Of a stretch of DNA of 64,000 nucleotides, positions 39,663-49,293 are shown in pieces; the first letter of the stretch is position 1; the number at the start of each line of letters is the position of its first letter. Source of the stretch: Flagellimonas oceanensis. Lineage in GTDB: Bacteria > Bacteroidota > Bacteroidia > Flavobacteriales > Flavobacteriaceae. Location: assembly GCF_003992595.1 (NCBI RefSeq), contig NZ_RZNA01000044.1:62001-126000 (forward strand), in the 5' to 3' direction. Below the pieces are notes generated by a model. That model saw nothing but the letters and a program-made list of their open reading frames with translations, was not told the origin of the DNA and ran no database searches. A program made the position numbers and the translations under genes.

Positions 39663-40817
39663 TCAATCAGTCTTGTCCTTCAAGGCCACTGTGCCTTTAC
39701 TGGGCAAGGTTTGATAGTAATCGAGCTTTCTGGAAAATGTACTTTCGTAGGCTTTGCCAATATCTTCGGTAAAATCCGTTATGGCATCCTCATGTATGAT
39801 GTTGAGGGTACAACCGCCAAATCCTCCCCCCATCATTCGTGCCCCGAGCACTTCCTTTCTTTCTTTTGAAAAATCGACCAAAAAATCAAGTTCTGGACAA
39901 CTCACCTCATATTTTTGGCTTAACCCCAGATGTGTTTCGTACAATAAACTACCGAATTGTACAATGTCCTTTTCCTTTAAGGCCTTGACCGCTCGAAGTA
40001 CTCTTGAGTTCTCTTCGATTACATAACGGCACCTATTATAAATGGTCTTGCCCATGGTTTCCTTACACTGAACTAGCATCGATGGAGTAACGTCCCTCAA
40101 ACTGATGTCCCGTCCAAAGTGTTCCTGGAGGATGGCCAGACCTTTCTCGCATTGGGCCCTACGGTCATTGTATTCGCTGGACGCCAAATTATGGGCTACG
40201 TTGGTGTTCAACAACAAGATCCTGTAAGGGGCCAGATCCATTGGGATATAATCAAAATCCAAGGTCATGCAATCCAATAACATCACATGGTTCATCTTTC
40301 CCATGACCGATGCAAATTGGTCCATGATACCACATTTGGTACCCACGAAATCATGTTCCGCTTTTTGGGAGAGTTTGATGATCTCCCATTTGCTCAGACC
40401 GAGGTCGAACAATTCGTTCAATCCAAAAGCAAGCCCACATTCAAGTGCGGCCGAGGAACTCATTCCCGATCCAATGGGGATGTGGCTTTCTATGGTACAG
40501 TCAAAACCCCTTAGCTTACCGGTACGCTGCAACATTTCATGAAGAACCCCGAGAACATAGTTTTTCCATCCGGTATGGGTCCGTTCGATGCAGTCCAATT
40601 CAAATTCAAACATATCGGCATATTCCATACTATATACCTTACAGCTTTTTTCGGAATCGTTCTTTCCCAGTTTCAAAGTAATGGTCTTGTCAATGGCGGC
40701 AGGAAGTACATAACCGCCGTTGTAATCGGTATGCTCACCTATCATGTTGATTCTTCCTGGAGATGTGACTGTTACGTCGGATTTAAGTCGATTTGAAAGT
40801 ATTTGTCTTTGTATCAA
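39663..40817 (-). CDS. galK: Galactokinase
   Basis: This 384-residue cytoplasmic enzyme phosphorylates alpha-D-galactose to galactose-1-phosphate, the entry step of the Leloir pathway. The galactokinase signature GRINMIGEHTDYN is at residues 21-33. The GHMP ATP loop is PIGSGMSSSAALE (114-126), the catalytic Asp166 lies in CGIMDQF, and the C-terminal motif is MMGGGFGGCTLN. No ATG exists upstream of the signature, so the start is probably the TTG at 40817, which leaves an N-terminus of near-normal length. No galT, galE or sugar symporter is next to it. Together with the GH2 operon it suggests that galactosides are used by this cell. Confidence 0.94.
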   Translation of the reverse strand: MIQRQILSNRLKSDVTVTSPGRINMIGEHTDYNGGYVLPAAIDKTITLKLGKNDSEKSCKVYSMEYADMFEFELDCIERTHTGWKNYVLGVLHEMLQRTGKLRGFDCTIESHIPIGSGMSSSAALECGLAFGLNELFDLGLSKWEIIKLSQKAEHDFVGTKCGIMDQFASVMGKMNHVMLLDCMTLDFDYIPMDLAPYRILLLNTNVAHNLASSEYNDRRAQCEKGLAILQEHFGRDISLRDVTPSMLVQCKETMGKTIYNRCRYVIEENSRVLRAVKALKEKDIVQFGSLLYETHLGLSQKYEVSCPELDFLVDFSKERKEVLGARMMGGGFGGCTLNIIHEDAITDFTEDIGKAYESTFSRKLDYYQTLPSKGTVALKDKTD

Positions 40818-41196
40818 AATAGTATAAATAAAAAAGTCACTTTGACCACTTTTCTTTTTTGATTTGAACCAACAAAAGGAGTTCAGCGAAAGTGAGCTTA
40901 AAATTTCCCTGTAACCAACTGTATTACATCTTGTTAAAAGGTTTGTGGGAAATCTTGTATAAGTATAGGCAAAATTACAAAATACTTACTTTTTTATCAG
41001 TAAATAACCAACAAAACTTCCAATATATAATAAGGTTTGACCTTTTTTGTAAAATTGAATACACCTGTATCCAAAAATGACACCAAAAAGAGTTGTGAGA
41101 ATCTCCTTTGAATAAAAAATAAAGGATAAATTGGGCATTGGTGTTCCATCTGCATAGCTGTGGACGGGAAAATTCAAAAAACAAACTAACCTTATT
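40818..41196. other. Intergenic region between divergent galK and DUF1080 genes
   Basis: These 379 AT-rich bases hold no supported gene. Short frames on both strands lack coding character. Promoters for galK (minus) and the DUF1080 gene (plus) must lie here, but no complete TTTG-19-TAnnTTTG pair was found. Confidence 0.6.
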
Positions 41197-42090
41197 ATGA
41201 AACCAACAACAATCCATACCTCTACTTTTGTCAAACCATTGATATGTATCCCTTTGATCATGGGCCTTATTTTCTTCTCAAATTGTGCCCCTAAGGGGAA
41301 TGACCCGTATAGGGAAGAATGGATTTCACTTTTTGATGGATCCAATTACCAGGACTGGACCCCTAAGTTCACGGGCTATCCCTTAGGGGAAAACCACAAT
41401 GCTTCCTTTGTGTTCCAGGACAGTCTTTTGAGTGTAAGGTACCAGGAGAAGGACAGCTTCAACGGTGGCTTTGGCCATTTGTTCCATAAAAAGAAGTTTT
41501 CCCATTACAGGTTGAAAGCAACCTACCGTTTTGTTGGGAAGCAAATGACCGGTGGACCAGCATGGGCCATCCGGAACAATGGTCTGATGCTTCATAGTCA
41601 AGACCCAAAGACCATGGGGATTGATCAGGATTTTCCCATTTCCTTGGAAATGCAATTGCTCGGGGGCGATGGAGAACATGAGCGGACCAATGGGAACCTC
41701 TGTACCCCGGGGACCAATGTGGTCATCAAGGATTCATTGATCATGGACCATTGCGTCACATCCACTTCAAAGACCTATCATGGTAATGGTTGGGTAACCA
41801 TTGAGGCTTTGGTTCTGGGCGATTCCTTGATGCAGCATATCCTGGACGACAAAGTAGTGATGGAATACAGTAAGCCAACCATTGGTGGGGGTATGGTCGA
41901 GGGGTATCTTGATAGCGCATATGAAGAGGGCAAACCCATAAAGGAAGGTTATATTTCAATTCAGGCCGAGACAGCCCCCATCGATTTCAAATCCATAGAA
42001 GTATTGGATTTGTGTGGCTGTACTGACAAAAAAGCCAAAAATTATAAATCGTATTATGTGAAATCCGACAACTCGGAATGTATTTATTGA
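41197..42090 (+). CDS. DUF1080 lipoprotein with C-terminal 'GCTD' cysteine motif
   Basis: The 297-residue product has a lipoprotein signal (LIFFSNC, Cys about 30) and one DUF1080 jelly-roll domain (about 40-265). The domain runs from WISLFDGSNYQDWTPK through LKATYRFVGKQMTGGPAWAIRNNGLM to GYISIQAETAPIDFKSIEVL. This family includes 3-keto-glycoside-cleaving enzymes. The last 25 residues (CGCTDKKAKNY to DNSECIY) match the short cysteine-bearing motif GCTDPxAxNYxxxAxxDDGSC common at the ends of secreted Flavobacteria proteins. It probably forms a disulfide and has no known catalytic role. The gene stands alone between long non-coding stretches. Confidence 0.85.
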   Translation: MKPTTIHTSTFVKPLICIPLIMGLIFFSNCAPKGNDPYREEWISLFDGSNYQDWTPKFTGYPLGENHNASFVFQDSLLSVRYQEKDSFNGGFGHLFHKKKFSHYRLKATYRFVGKQMTGGPAWAIRNNGLMLHSQDPKTMGIDQDFPISLEMQLLGGDGEHERTNGNLCTPGTNVVIKDSLIMDHCVTSTSKTYHGNGWVTIEALVLGDSLMQHILDDKVVMEYSKPTIGGGMVEGYLDSAYEEGKPIKEGYISIQAETAPIDFKSIEVLDLCGCTDKKAKNYKSYYVKSDNSECIY

Positions 42091-42520
42091 GTGATGCCCT
42101 ATCCATCAAGGATGAAATAAGTGATGAAATCCAATTCATTATGGACTGTTACAAAAATAGATGACTCCACCCAATCCCAGCATGTAATGGCTTCATTCTT
42201 GGTGAATTGAAAGACATGCCACTGGATTCATTGAAAATAGAAACGGTTATTGAGTTGTTTCTAGGTGGGCAGTAATCCTAAAAACCAAGAGAAGACCACT
42301 GCGACGGAAGTACTTTTTTTGAACTGGAAAACTTACTCCATTACCTTTTCAATGCCATGTTTCATAACCATAGACGCACTGAATCAGAAAGATAACATTG
42401 CGGATCTAGGGGACGGCCTGATTCGGTTAACTTTTACTTAATTCACTTTTTGCATTTTGGTCACATTCCGATCTAGGGGTAATTCTACCTTTTGGCCCTC
42501 CTACAGGTAAAGAACACCAT
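42091..42520. other. Intergenic region before the FecR/sigma operon
   Basis: These 430 bases hold no supported gene. Two short plus-strand frames lack start codons and run in different phases: one ends at the TAA near 42272, the other near 42441. They could be worn remnants of one gene, but neither resembles a family I know. No hairpin with a T-run was seen. Confidence 0.5.
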
Positions 42521-43504
42521 ATGAAAATATCCAAAGAGGATATCAAATGTGCACGAAAGCTGTCGGGCAATTTGGATACGGACCAGGAGCGGTCCATGTT
42601 CGAAATAAGCCTGATGCTCGAAGATAGTCTTCGAGAAAAACACGAGGACTATAAACGGATATGGGATTGCTATCCCAGCCCTTCACTGCCCTTACAAAAA
42701 GAGAAAAATGCAAAACGCATTTTCAAGGGAGTATCAGCGGAAAAAGAAAAACCGAACTTCTTTAAGGACAGCTATAAACTGTTGCTTCCAATAGCTGCCG
42801 TATTATTGGTGGGGCTTTTCCTATATATGGGCTATCCCAGCAGTGATTCACGGTATACCAACCATATCATCACGGCAGAAGGGGAGCGTACCCAAGTAAA
42901 CTTACCGGATGGTTCTCAGGTAACGGTAAATTCCGGTTCAGAACTCAAATACCCAGAAACATTTTCCGAGGAAGATCGAGAGGTCTGGATCAGTGGCGAA
43001 GCCTATTTCGATATCAAAAAGGATGAGGGGCGCCCCTTTCGGGTCAAGTCTGATGGATTTACCGTACAGGTGCTGGGTACCAAGTTCAATATCAATGAAA
43101 GAGGGGACAAAAAAGCGGTTTCTCTGGAAAGTGGCGAGGTACAGGTCACCTTAAAGGATTCAGGAGATAGAATACGGTTGGATCCCAAAGAGGAATTGGT
43201 GTGGAACATTGCCACAGGTGAGGTGGTCAAACGAAATTTTGATGTTTCCAAGACCACGGCCTGGAAGGACAATATCCTTTTGTTGGACAATCTGACGCTG
43301 AGAGAGGCCCTGGGCCCGATCAACCAATTTTATGGGACGGAATTTGTCATTGCCGATAGTTTGACGGCCAATAAAAAAATCAGTGGCGCTTTCGAAGACC
43401 AGGATCTGGATCGCTTTATCGAGACCATGGAGTTCATTGCGGATGTGAAAATAGTCCCTTTGTCTCCCCGTGAATTTTCAATAACCCCCAACCATGAAGA
43501 CTAA
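42521..43504 (+). CDS. FecR family anti-sigma factor
   Basis: The 327-residue inner-membrane anti-sigma regulator has a cytoplasmic N-terminal part (about 1-85) that would hold the sigma factor and one membrane helix (about 88-106, LLLPIAAVLLVGLFLYMGY). A periplasmic FecR domain follows (about 112-215; TQVNLPDGSQVTVNSGSELKYP, VWISGEAYFDI), then a DUF4974 C-terminal domain (about 255-325). It should receive the ligand signal from the STN domain of the SusC at 44187. The gene precedes and overlaps the sigma gene by 11 bases, the reverse of the common sigma-then-FecR order, so the two are made together. Confidence 0.93.
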   Translation: MKISKEDIKCARKLSGNLDTDQERSMFEISLMLEDSLREKHEDYKRIWDCYPSPSLPLQKEKNAKRIFKGVSAEKEKPNFFKDSYKLLLPIAAVLLVGLFLYMGYPSSDSRYTNHIITAEGERTQVNLPDGSQVTVNSGSELKYPETFSEEDREVWISGEAYFDIKKDEGRPFRVKSDGFTVQVLGTKFNINERGDKKAVSLESGEVQVTLKDSGDRIRLDPKEELVWNIATGEVVKRNFDVSKTTAWKDNILLLDNLTLREALGPINQFYGTEFVIADSLTANKKISGAFEDQDLDRFIETMEFIADVKIVPLSPREFSITPNHED

Positions 43505-44087
43505 AACTTTCAAAGCGCATAAAGAATTTGATCGGATGAGCGATCTGGAATTGTTCCAACGGATCAAGAAGAGGGACAAAGGTGCCTTGGAAGCCGTCTT
43601 TGAACGCTATTACGAAAGCCTGTGCCGTTTTGGGTTGACCTTTGAACCCAATCTGGACATTGTGGAGGAAAAGGTTTCCGATGTGTTTATCCAGTTATGG
43701 GATTCCAAAGAGCGAATCGTGGAGGTTAGAAATCCAAGGCCCTATCTCTTTGTGGTGGTAAAGAACAAAATGCTGGAAACAGTGGCGCATCGAGGAATCA
43801 ACCAATCCTTGGATCAGAACCTGGAGGATCAGCAATTGTCCAGTCCCAGTGTGGAACAGGATATCATCGATCAAGAGCAGCGAGAATTGTATGCCCAAAG
43901 AATCAAGGAAGTGTTGGAGTGCATACCTAAAAGATCCCGTCAAATATTTGAAATGAGCAGGCTGGACGAACTCAAGTACAAAGAGATATCGGAAATCCTT
44001 GGGGTGTCCATCAAAACGGTTGAGAACCATATGGCCATTGCCCTTAAAACCATTAGGAACATGGTGGTAAAGAACAGACAATATTAA
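43494..44087 (+). CDS. ECF RNA polymerase sigma factor, Bacteroidota sigma-70 family
   Basis: The 197-residue sigma factor has region 2 at about 18-75 (LFQRIKKRDKGALEAVFERY, VEEKVSDVFIQLWDS) and region 4 at about 140-190 (CIPKRSRQIFEMSRLDELKY, YKEISEILGVSIKTVENHM). It is expected to activate the SusC/SusD genes 100 bases downstream when its FecR partner releases it. Its ATG lies inside the last codons of the FecR gene, implying translational coupling. An internal ATG at 43536 would still keep region 2, so the start is fairly but not fully certain. Confidence 0.94.
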   Translation: MKTKTFKAHKEFDRMSDLELFQRIKKRDKGALEAVFERYYESLCRFGLTFEPNLDIVEEKVSDVFIQLWDSKERIVEVRNPRPYLFVVVKNKMLETVAHRGINQSLDQNLEDQQLSSPSVEQDIIDQEQRELYAQRIKEVLECIPKRSRQIFEMSRLDELKYKEISEILGVSIKTVENHMAIALKTIRNMVVKNRQY

Positions 44088-44186
44088 CCCTACAAACGAT
44101 ACTGTATGAAAAGACCCCTCTACTGAAATGATGTGAAATTTTTAAAAAAACAACTGAGAACCAATAATTAAACTACGCTTTAACAA

Positions 44187-47100
44187 ATGAAAAAAGTAAA
44201 CTTTTTAGCACTATTGCTGTGCTTGCCCCTACTGGTAAGGGGTGGGGAAGTTCCCATCACAACCACAATGATGGTAAACTCCCAGAATTTTGAAGTCATC
44301 AACCTGAACCTCAAAAGTGTTTCCCTGGAAAAGGTTTTTGAACTTATTGAAAAACAAACGGGAAAACGATTCATCTACGCGGCAAACAATGAATACCTAC
44401 AGCAGCGTATCAGCTTGGATGTCAACAAGGAGAATCTGGATACAGTACTGGATTCGCTAAAGAACATGGCCAATGTTGACTTCAGGGTAACCGAACAAGG
44501 CATTTTGGTAAAGTTCATCCAAGAACAACGAACCATTTCCGGATCAGTCATCGATGAGGGCGGCAACCCCATTCCCGGGGCCAATGTCTTTGTGGAAGGT
44601 ACCGATTATGGTGCTGTTTCCGATTTTGACGGAAACTTCAGCCTGGACATCCCATCCAATTTCACGGTGTTGTCCGTAACCTATATCGGTTATAAGCGGC
44701 AAGATGTGAACATAGCTGGGACGGATAACGTGACGGTGACCCTTTTGGAAAGTGCTTCCCAATTGGAGGAAATCGTGGTCGTTGGGTATGGCACCGAATC
44801 AAGAAAGAACATTACAGGTTCCATTTCATCCATAGCCCCGGAAGACATCAATACCCAACCCAAGGCCAATGTCGTGGAAATGCTGGATGGCCGTTTGCCC
44901 GGCGTACAGGTCATGAGCGATAATTCCCCTGGAGGTGGTACTTCCATACGTGTAAGGGGATTCAGTACCATCAACAGTAACGATCCCTTGGTGATCATCG
45001 ATGGGGTTCCCGCATCCAATGGACTCAATGGGGTCAATCCCACCGACATTGAAACAATCCAGGTATTGAAGGATGCCGCTTCAGCTTCCATTTACGGTTC
45101 AAGGGCGGCCAATGGTGTGGTCATCATAACCACAAAGAAAGGTTCGGATACCGAGGGTGGCTATACGGTTTCCTTTGATAGTTATGCGGGGCTGCAGTCG
45201 AGCTATAATCTACCCACGATGCTCAATGCCCAAGAGTATGGCGATCTATTATGGCAGGCGACCATTAATGATGGGGGTACGCCATCCCATGATATTTATG
45301 GGGATGGAGCGCAACCTGTGGTACCACAATGGTTGGATGCCGACCAGACCATTCCAAGTGCCGATGTGGATTGGGTTGACGAAATCATGCAGACCGCGGC
45401 CGTACAGTCCTACAATCTTTCCCTTTCCAAAGGAAACTCCAAAGGACAGCATATGTTCTCCCTTGGGTATTTCAAACAAGAGGGACTTATTAAGTTCACT
45501 GGGTTTGAAAGATATTCGGCCCGTTTCAATTCCTCCTATAATATTGGAGACTTTTTAACCATTGGTGAGAACTTCACGGCAAACTATAAGGAGCAAGTAT
45601 CCGTTCAGACCAATAGGGCATTGGGGAGTGTTGTTTTGGATGCCATGCAGTTCCCTTCCATTGTTCCGGTAAAGGACATAAACGGTGAGTACGCAGGCAA
45701 CCCCATCAATGACACCGGAAACCCTTTGGGTAGATTGTACAGAGGTAAGGACAACAAGCAAAAGAGGATTCAGGCCTTAGGCAATGTGTATGCCAATCTT
45801 TACATTTCAGACTTTACCTTCAAGACCTCTTTCGGTCTGGATTACCAGAATTACAACATCAGAAGTTTTTCGCCGACCTACGATGAGATTCTTGCCACTA
45901 ATCTGACCAATTCATTGTCTACCTCAAATGACTTTAATTATCAGTTTTCCTTTACCAATACGCTAAACTATAAAAAAAGGTTCGGTGATCACAATGTTGA
46001 TGTTTTGGTGGGACAGGAAGCCATTGAATATTATGCCGAAGGCTTCAATGCATCGGTGAGTGAATTTTTGTACGAGGACGAGAACTTCAGATACTTGGGC
46101 TTTGGTACGGAGAACATGCTTAATTCGGGCAATGCTTCAGGATGGTCTTTGAACTCGTACTTTGGACGATTGAACTATAACTTTGATGAACGGTATTTGG
46201 TAACCGCTACGCTGAGACGTGATGGTAGTTCAAGGTTCAACAAGGACAATCGTTGGGGTACTTTCCCAGCCTTCTCTTTGGGATGGCGTATGGATAGGGA
46301 GGACTTCTTCAATCCTGATGGCGCGGTCTCATCACTTTTATTGCGCGGAAGCTGGGGACAGACAGGTAACCAACAGATTTCCAATTACGCTACTGTGGAC
46401 AGTTACAGAAACAACAACGCCAACTCCAATTACGCTATCGATGGGGCGCAGGAATCCGTTTACATCGGACTTACACAGTCCCGAATCCCCAATGCGGACT
46501 TGAAATGGGAGACCACGACCCAAACCTCCTTCGGTATGGATTTGGGATTGTTGCAGGACCGTTTGAACATTAGCGCGGACTACTATATCAAAAAGACAGA
46601 TGATATCTTGGTGTACAATACCGTGCCCTTGACCTATGGAGGTACCAATGATGGACAATGGGTAAACGACGGTAAAATGAAGAACACCGGTTTTGAATTG
46701 GATATCAACTACGTAGATCAAGTAGGAGAGCTGGGGTATCAAATCGGATTGAACCTGACAGGTTCCAAAAATGAACTCACCGAATTGAATACCTCGGATT
46801 ACTTGGGCATACCAAGCTCATCGTTGCACAGTGTCAACTTTGACCAAGAGATTTCCAGAAGTGCCGTGGGGCAGCCCATAGCCTCTTTTTATGGACACGT
46901 GGCAGAGGGACTCTTCCAAAGCCAAGCAGAAATTGATAGCTATGGATTGCAGCCCAACGCCAGCCCGGGCGATATCAGGTTCAAGGATGTGGATGGGGAT
47001 GGAGACGTGGATGCCGATGATAGAACCTTTATCGGTTCCCCGCACCCTGACCTTATGGTGGGGCTTAACCTACAGTTCAACTATAAGAATTTTGACCTGG

Positions 47101-47552
47101 GATTGTTTTTCAACGGAAGTTTCGGGAATGACACCTATAACTTCACGAAGTACAAAAACCACTTTTTCAATCAGGCGGCATACAATAAGGAAGATGTACT
47201 CTTGAATGCATGGTCAGAAACCAATACAGGGTCCAGCATTCCGCGTTTGTCCCTTGATGATCCCAACAACAACATCAGACCATCCTCATATTATGTGGAG
47301 AACGGTTCCTACGTCCGATTGACCAATATGCAATTGGGGTACAATTTTGAACCGGAATTGCTAGGAGGTGTCAGTCTAAGGGTCTATGCACAGGCCAGTA
47401 ACCTGTTTACCATCACCGACTATAGCGGTATGAACCCTCAAGTGGGATTGCAGAACTATTCCGGAAGCAACCGAAACCTGGATATCGGGATCGATAGGGG
47501 ACTCTATCCCCCTAGCAGGACCTTTGTAATTGGATGTAACCTTAAACTTTAA
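44187..47552 (+). CDS. SusC/RagA TonB-dependent transporter with STN signalling domain (region E)
   Basis: This is a 1121-residue outer-membrane transporter and signal transducer. After the signal peptide comes an STN domain (about 42-110; NLKSVSLEKVFELIEKQTGK, GILVKF), which contacts FecR in the periplasm. A carboxypeptidase-D-regulatory-like domain (about 115-187, ISGSVIDEGGNPIPGANVF) and the TonB box region EEIVVVGYGTESRKNITGS (194-212) follow. Next are the plug (SIRVRGFSTINSND, VLKDAASASIYGSRAANG) and a barrel ending TFVIGCNLKL. It is the only SusC of the four with an STN domain and the only one next to a FecR/sigma pair. That supports a three-part ligand-sensing circuit. The substrate is not indicated by neighbours. 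Confidence 0.96.
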   Translation: MKKVNFLALLLCLPLLVRGGEVPITTTMMVNSQNFEVINLNLKSVSLEKVFELIEKQTGKRFIYAANNEYLQQRISLDVNKENLDTVLDSLKNMANVDFRVTEQGILVKFIQEQRTISGSVIDEGGNPIPGANVFVEGTDYGAVSDFDGNFSLDIPSNFTVLSVTYIGYKRQDVNIAGTDNVTVTLLESASQLEEIVVVGYGTESRKNITGSISSIAPEDINTQPKANVVEMLDGRLPGVQVMSDNSPGGGTSIRVRGFSTINSNDPLVIIDGVPASNGLNGVNPTDIETIQVLKDAASASIYGSRAANGVVIITTKKGSDTEGGYTVSFDSYAGLQSSYNLPTMLNAQEYGDLLWQATINDGGTPSHDIYGDGAQPVVPQWLDADQTIPSADVDWVDEIMQTAAVQSYNLSLSKGNSKGQHMFSLGYFKQEGLIKFTGFERYSARFNSSYNIGDFLTIGENFTANYKEQVSVQTNRALGSVVLDAMQFPSIVPVKDINGEYAGNPINDTGNPLGRLYRGKDNKQKRIQALGNVYANLYISDFTFKTSFGLDYQNYNIRSFSPTYDEILATNLTNSLSTSNDFNYQFSFTNTLNYKKRFGDHNVDVLVGQEAIEYYAEGFNASVSEFLYEDENFRYLGFGTENMLNSGNASGWSLNSYFGRLNYNFDERYLVTATLRRDGSSRFNKDNRWGTFPAFSLGWRMDREDFFNPDGAVSSLLLRGSWGQTGNQQISNYATVDSYRNNNANSNYAIDGAQESVYIGLTQSRIPNADLKWETTTQTSFGMDLGLLQDRLNISADYYIKKTDDILVYNTVPLTYGGTNDGQWVNDGKMKNTGFELDINYVDQVGELGYQIGLNLTGSKNELTELNTSDYLGIPSSSLHSVNFDQEISRSAVGQPIASFYGHVAEGLFQSQAEIDSYGLQPNASPGDIRFKDVDGDGDVDADDRTFIGSPHPDLMVGLNLQFNYKNFDLGLFFNGSFGNDTYNFTKYKNHFFNQAAYNKEDVLLNAWSETNTGSSIPRLSLDDPNNNIRPSSYYVENGSYVRLTNMQLGYNFEPELLGGVSLRVYAQASNLFTITDYSGMNPQVGLQNYSGSNRNLDIGIDRGLYPPSRTFVIGCNLKL

Positions 47553-47559
47553 AAAAAGC

Positions 47560-49236
47560 ATGAAAAATATAGCTAAAATAAGTTCAAAACTATTCTTGAT
47601 GGGATCGGCCACAATACTTACCCTAGTGGGATCCTGTTCCGATGACTACCTGGAAGAGGTGACCTACGGGGAAGTATCCCCCGAGGAAATGACACGGGCC
47701 GACAATGTGGAAAAAGCCATAATTTCAGCATACAGTGTGCTCAATGGTCAAATAGATGGAGCCAGTAATGCCTACAATTCACCCGCATCCAACTGGAGTT
47801 TTGGTGATGTGGTATCTGATGACTGCTATAAAGGTGGGGGAGGTACCGGTGACCAGAACCAGATTCACCAGATGGAGCTTTACAACACCACACCCACAAC
47901 CTACGATGTGGAACGTAAATGGATGGCACTCTATGAAGGCGTAAAACGAACCAATGAGGCCATGAAACTTTTGTCCCTTTCCGAAGATTTTGATGCTGAC
48001 CTCAAGACACAGCGCAATGCGGAGCTGAGGTTTCTTAGGGGACATTATTATTTTGAGCTGAAGAAAATCTACAATCAAATCCCGTACATCGATGATGCTG
48101 CCGAAACCGTGAACGATTATGCGCGTTCCAATACCGAGTTTACCTCTGAGGAACTGTGGAGCAGGATTGAGAGCGATTTTCAAGCGGCCTATGATGTTCT
48201 TCCTGCAACACAGGAAGAACAAGGTCGACCAACTCGACTTGCGGCCATGGCCTATTTGGCCAAGACCTACTTGTTCCAGGAAAAATGGCAGGATGCATTT
48301 GATGCTACCACTTTGGTCATGGGAGGAAACTATGATTTGATGGATGATTTCCAATCCGTCTTTTTGCCAGAGAACGACAACGGTCCGGAAGTGATCTTTG
48401 CGGTTCAGTACTCAGTAAATGATGGCCAAGCGGATAACTACAATGGGAGCATCGGCGACCGTTTGACCGCACCTGGTGGGCCTTACTATTCCCAGTACGG
48501 TTTCCACCGTCCATCACAGAACTTGGTCAATGCCTTTAAAACGAATGCTGACGGTCTTCCCGTACAGGACAATGTGGATGTTACCGAAACGGACAATGTG
48601 GACCCAAGGTTGGATATTACCATCGGTCGTCCGGGAATTCCATATAAGGATTTGGATATCATTTACGAAGCCAATTGGGCGAGGGATTTGGCCACTTACG
48701 GACCCTTTGGTCCCAAAAAGAGAATCCTGTCCGCCAATTCCCCGTACCATGTTACCATTTGGCCCTATGTGGATGCGTTGAACTATTACATCATCCGCTA
48801 TGCGGAAGTATTGTTGTGGAGAGCGGAAGCTGCTGTGGAGTTGGGTAACTTGGAAGAGGCCCGTGGTTTAGTGAACCAAATCAGGGAACGTGCCGCAAAC
48901 TCACAGTATGTGCAGACCCTTGATGGTTCGGCCGATGCAGCCAATTATAACATCGCCACTTATGAGGGGCCTTGGACAGATCCCCAAGAGGCCATGGAAC
49001 TGGTTCGATTGGAGACACGATTGGAGTTGGCCATGGAAGGACACCGCTTCTTTAACCTGGTGCGATGGGGCATTGCCAAAGAGGTTATCGACGATTACCT
49101 AGAGGTTGAAAAAACCAGAAGGAGCCACTTGACCAATGCGGCCTTTACTGAAGGAAAAAACGAGTACTGGCCCATTCCACAAGAGTATATCGATAGCGTG
49201 GAAGAAGGACTTGTGACCCAGAACGATGGATATTGA
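47560..49236 (+). CDS. SusD/RagB family glycan-binding lipoprotein (region E)
   Basis: The 558-residue surface lipoprotein (lipobox LTLVGSC, Cys26, then SDDYLEEVTYG) partners the STN-type SusC encoded 7 bases upstream. Typical helices are LRFLRGHYYFELKKIYNQIP (about 160-179), IRYAEVLLWRAEAAVELGN, and a C-terminal RLELAMEGHRFFNLVRWG followed by WPIPQEYIDS. The in-frame TTG at 47530 would overlap the SusC gene and place the signal peptide inside the chain, so the ATG at 47560 is used. A terminator follows at once, so this gene ends the transcript. Confidence 0.95.
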   Translation: MKNIAKISSKLFLMGSATILTLVGSCSDDYLEEVTYGEVSPEEMTRADNVEKAIISAYSVLNGQIDGASNAYNSPASNWSFGDVVSDDCYKGGGGTGDQNQIHQMELYNTTPTTYDVERKWMALYEGVKRTNEAMKLLSLSEDFDADLKTQRNAELRFLRGHYYFELKKIYNQIPYIDDAAETVNDYARSNTEFTSEELWSRIESDFQAAYDVLPATQEEQGRPTRLAAMAYLAKTYLFQEKWQDAFDATTLVMGGNYDLMDDFQSVFLPENDNGPEVIFAVQYSVNDGQADNYNGSIGDRLTAPGGPYYSQYGFHRPSQNLVNAFKTNADGLPVQDNVDVTETDNVDPRLDITIGRPGIPYKDLDIIYEANWARDLATYGPFGPKKRILSANSPYHVTIWPYVDALNYYIIRYAEVLLWRAEAAVELGNLEEARGLVNQIRERAANSQYVQTLDGSADAANYNIATYEGPWTDPQEAMELVRLETRLELAMEGHRFFNLVRWGIAKEVIDDYLEVEKTRRSHLTNAAFTEGKNEYWPIPQEYIDSVEEGLVTQNDGY

Positions 49237-49257
49237 TATATAATTGATATAACAACA

Positions 49258-49288
49258 AGGGTAGCTTCCATGTGGGGCTACCCTTTTT
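49258..49288 (+). terminator. Rho-independent terminator after the region-E SusC/SusD pair
   Basis: AGGGTAGC (49258-49265) pairs with GCTACCCT (49277-49284) around an 11-base loop, followed by a run of five T. It lies 22 bases after the SusD stop and just before the DUF218 gene. Confidence 0.85.
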
Positions 49289-49293
49289 ATCAT

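Noticed and set aside
40892..41080. Small plus-strand frame of 62 codons between galK and the DUF1080 gene
   Set aside because: It is very AT-rich, with no recognisable features and no conserved start context; treated as non-coding.
49270..49293. ATG at 49270 as start of the DUF218 gene
   Set aside because: It lies within the loop of the terminator hairpin and would put eight odd residues before a good signal peptide.
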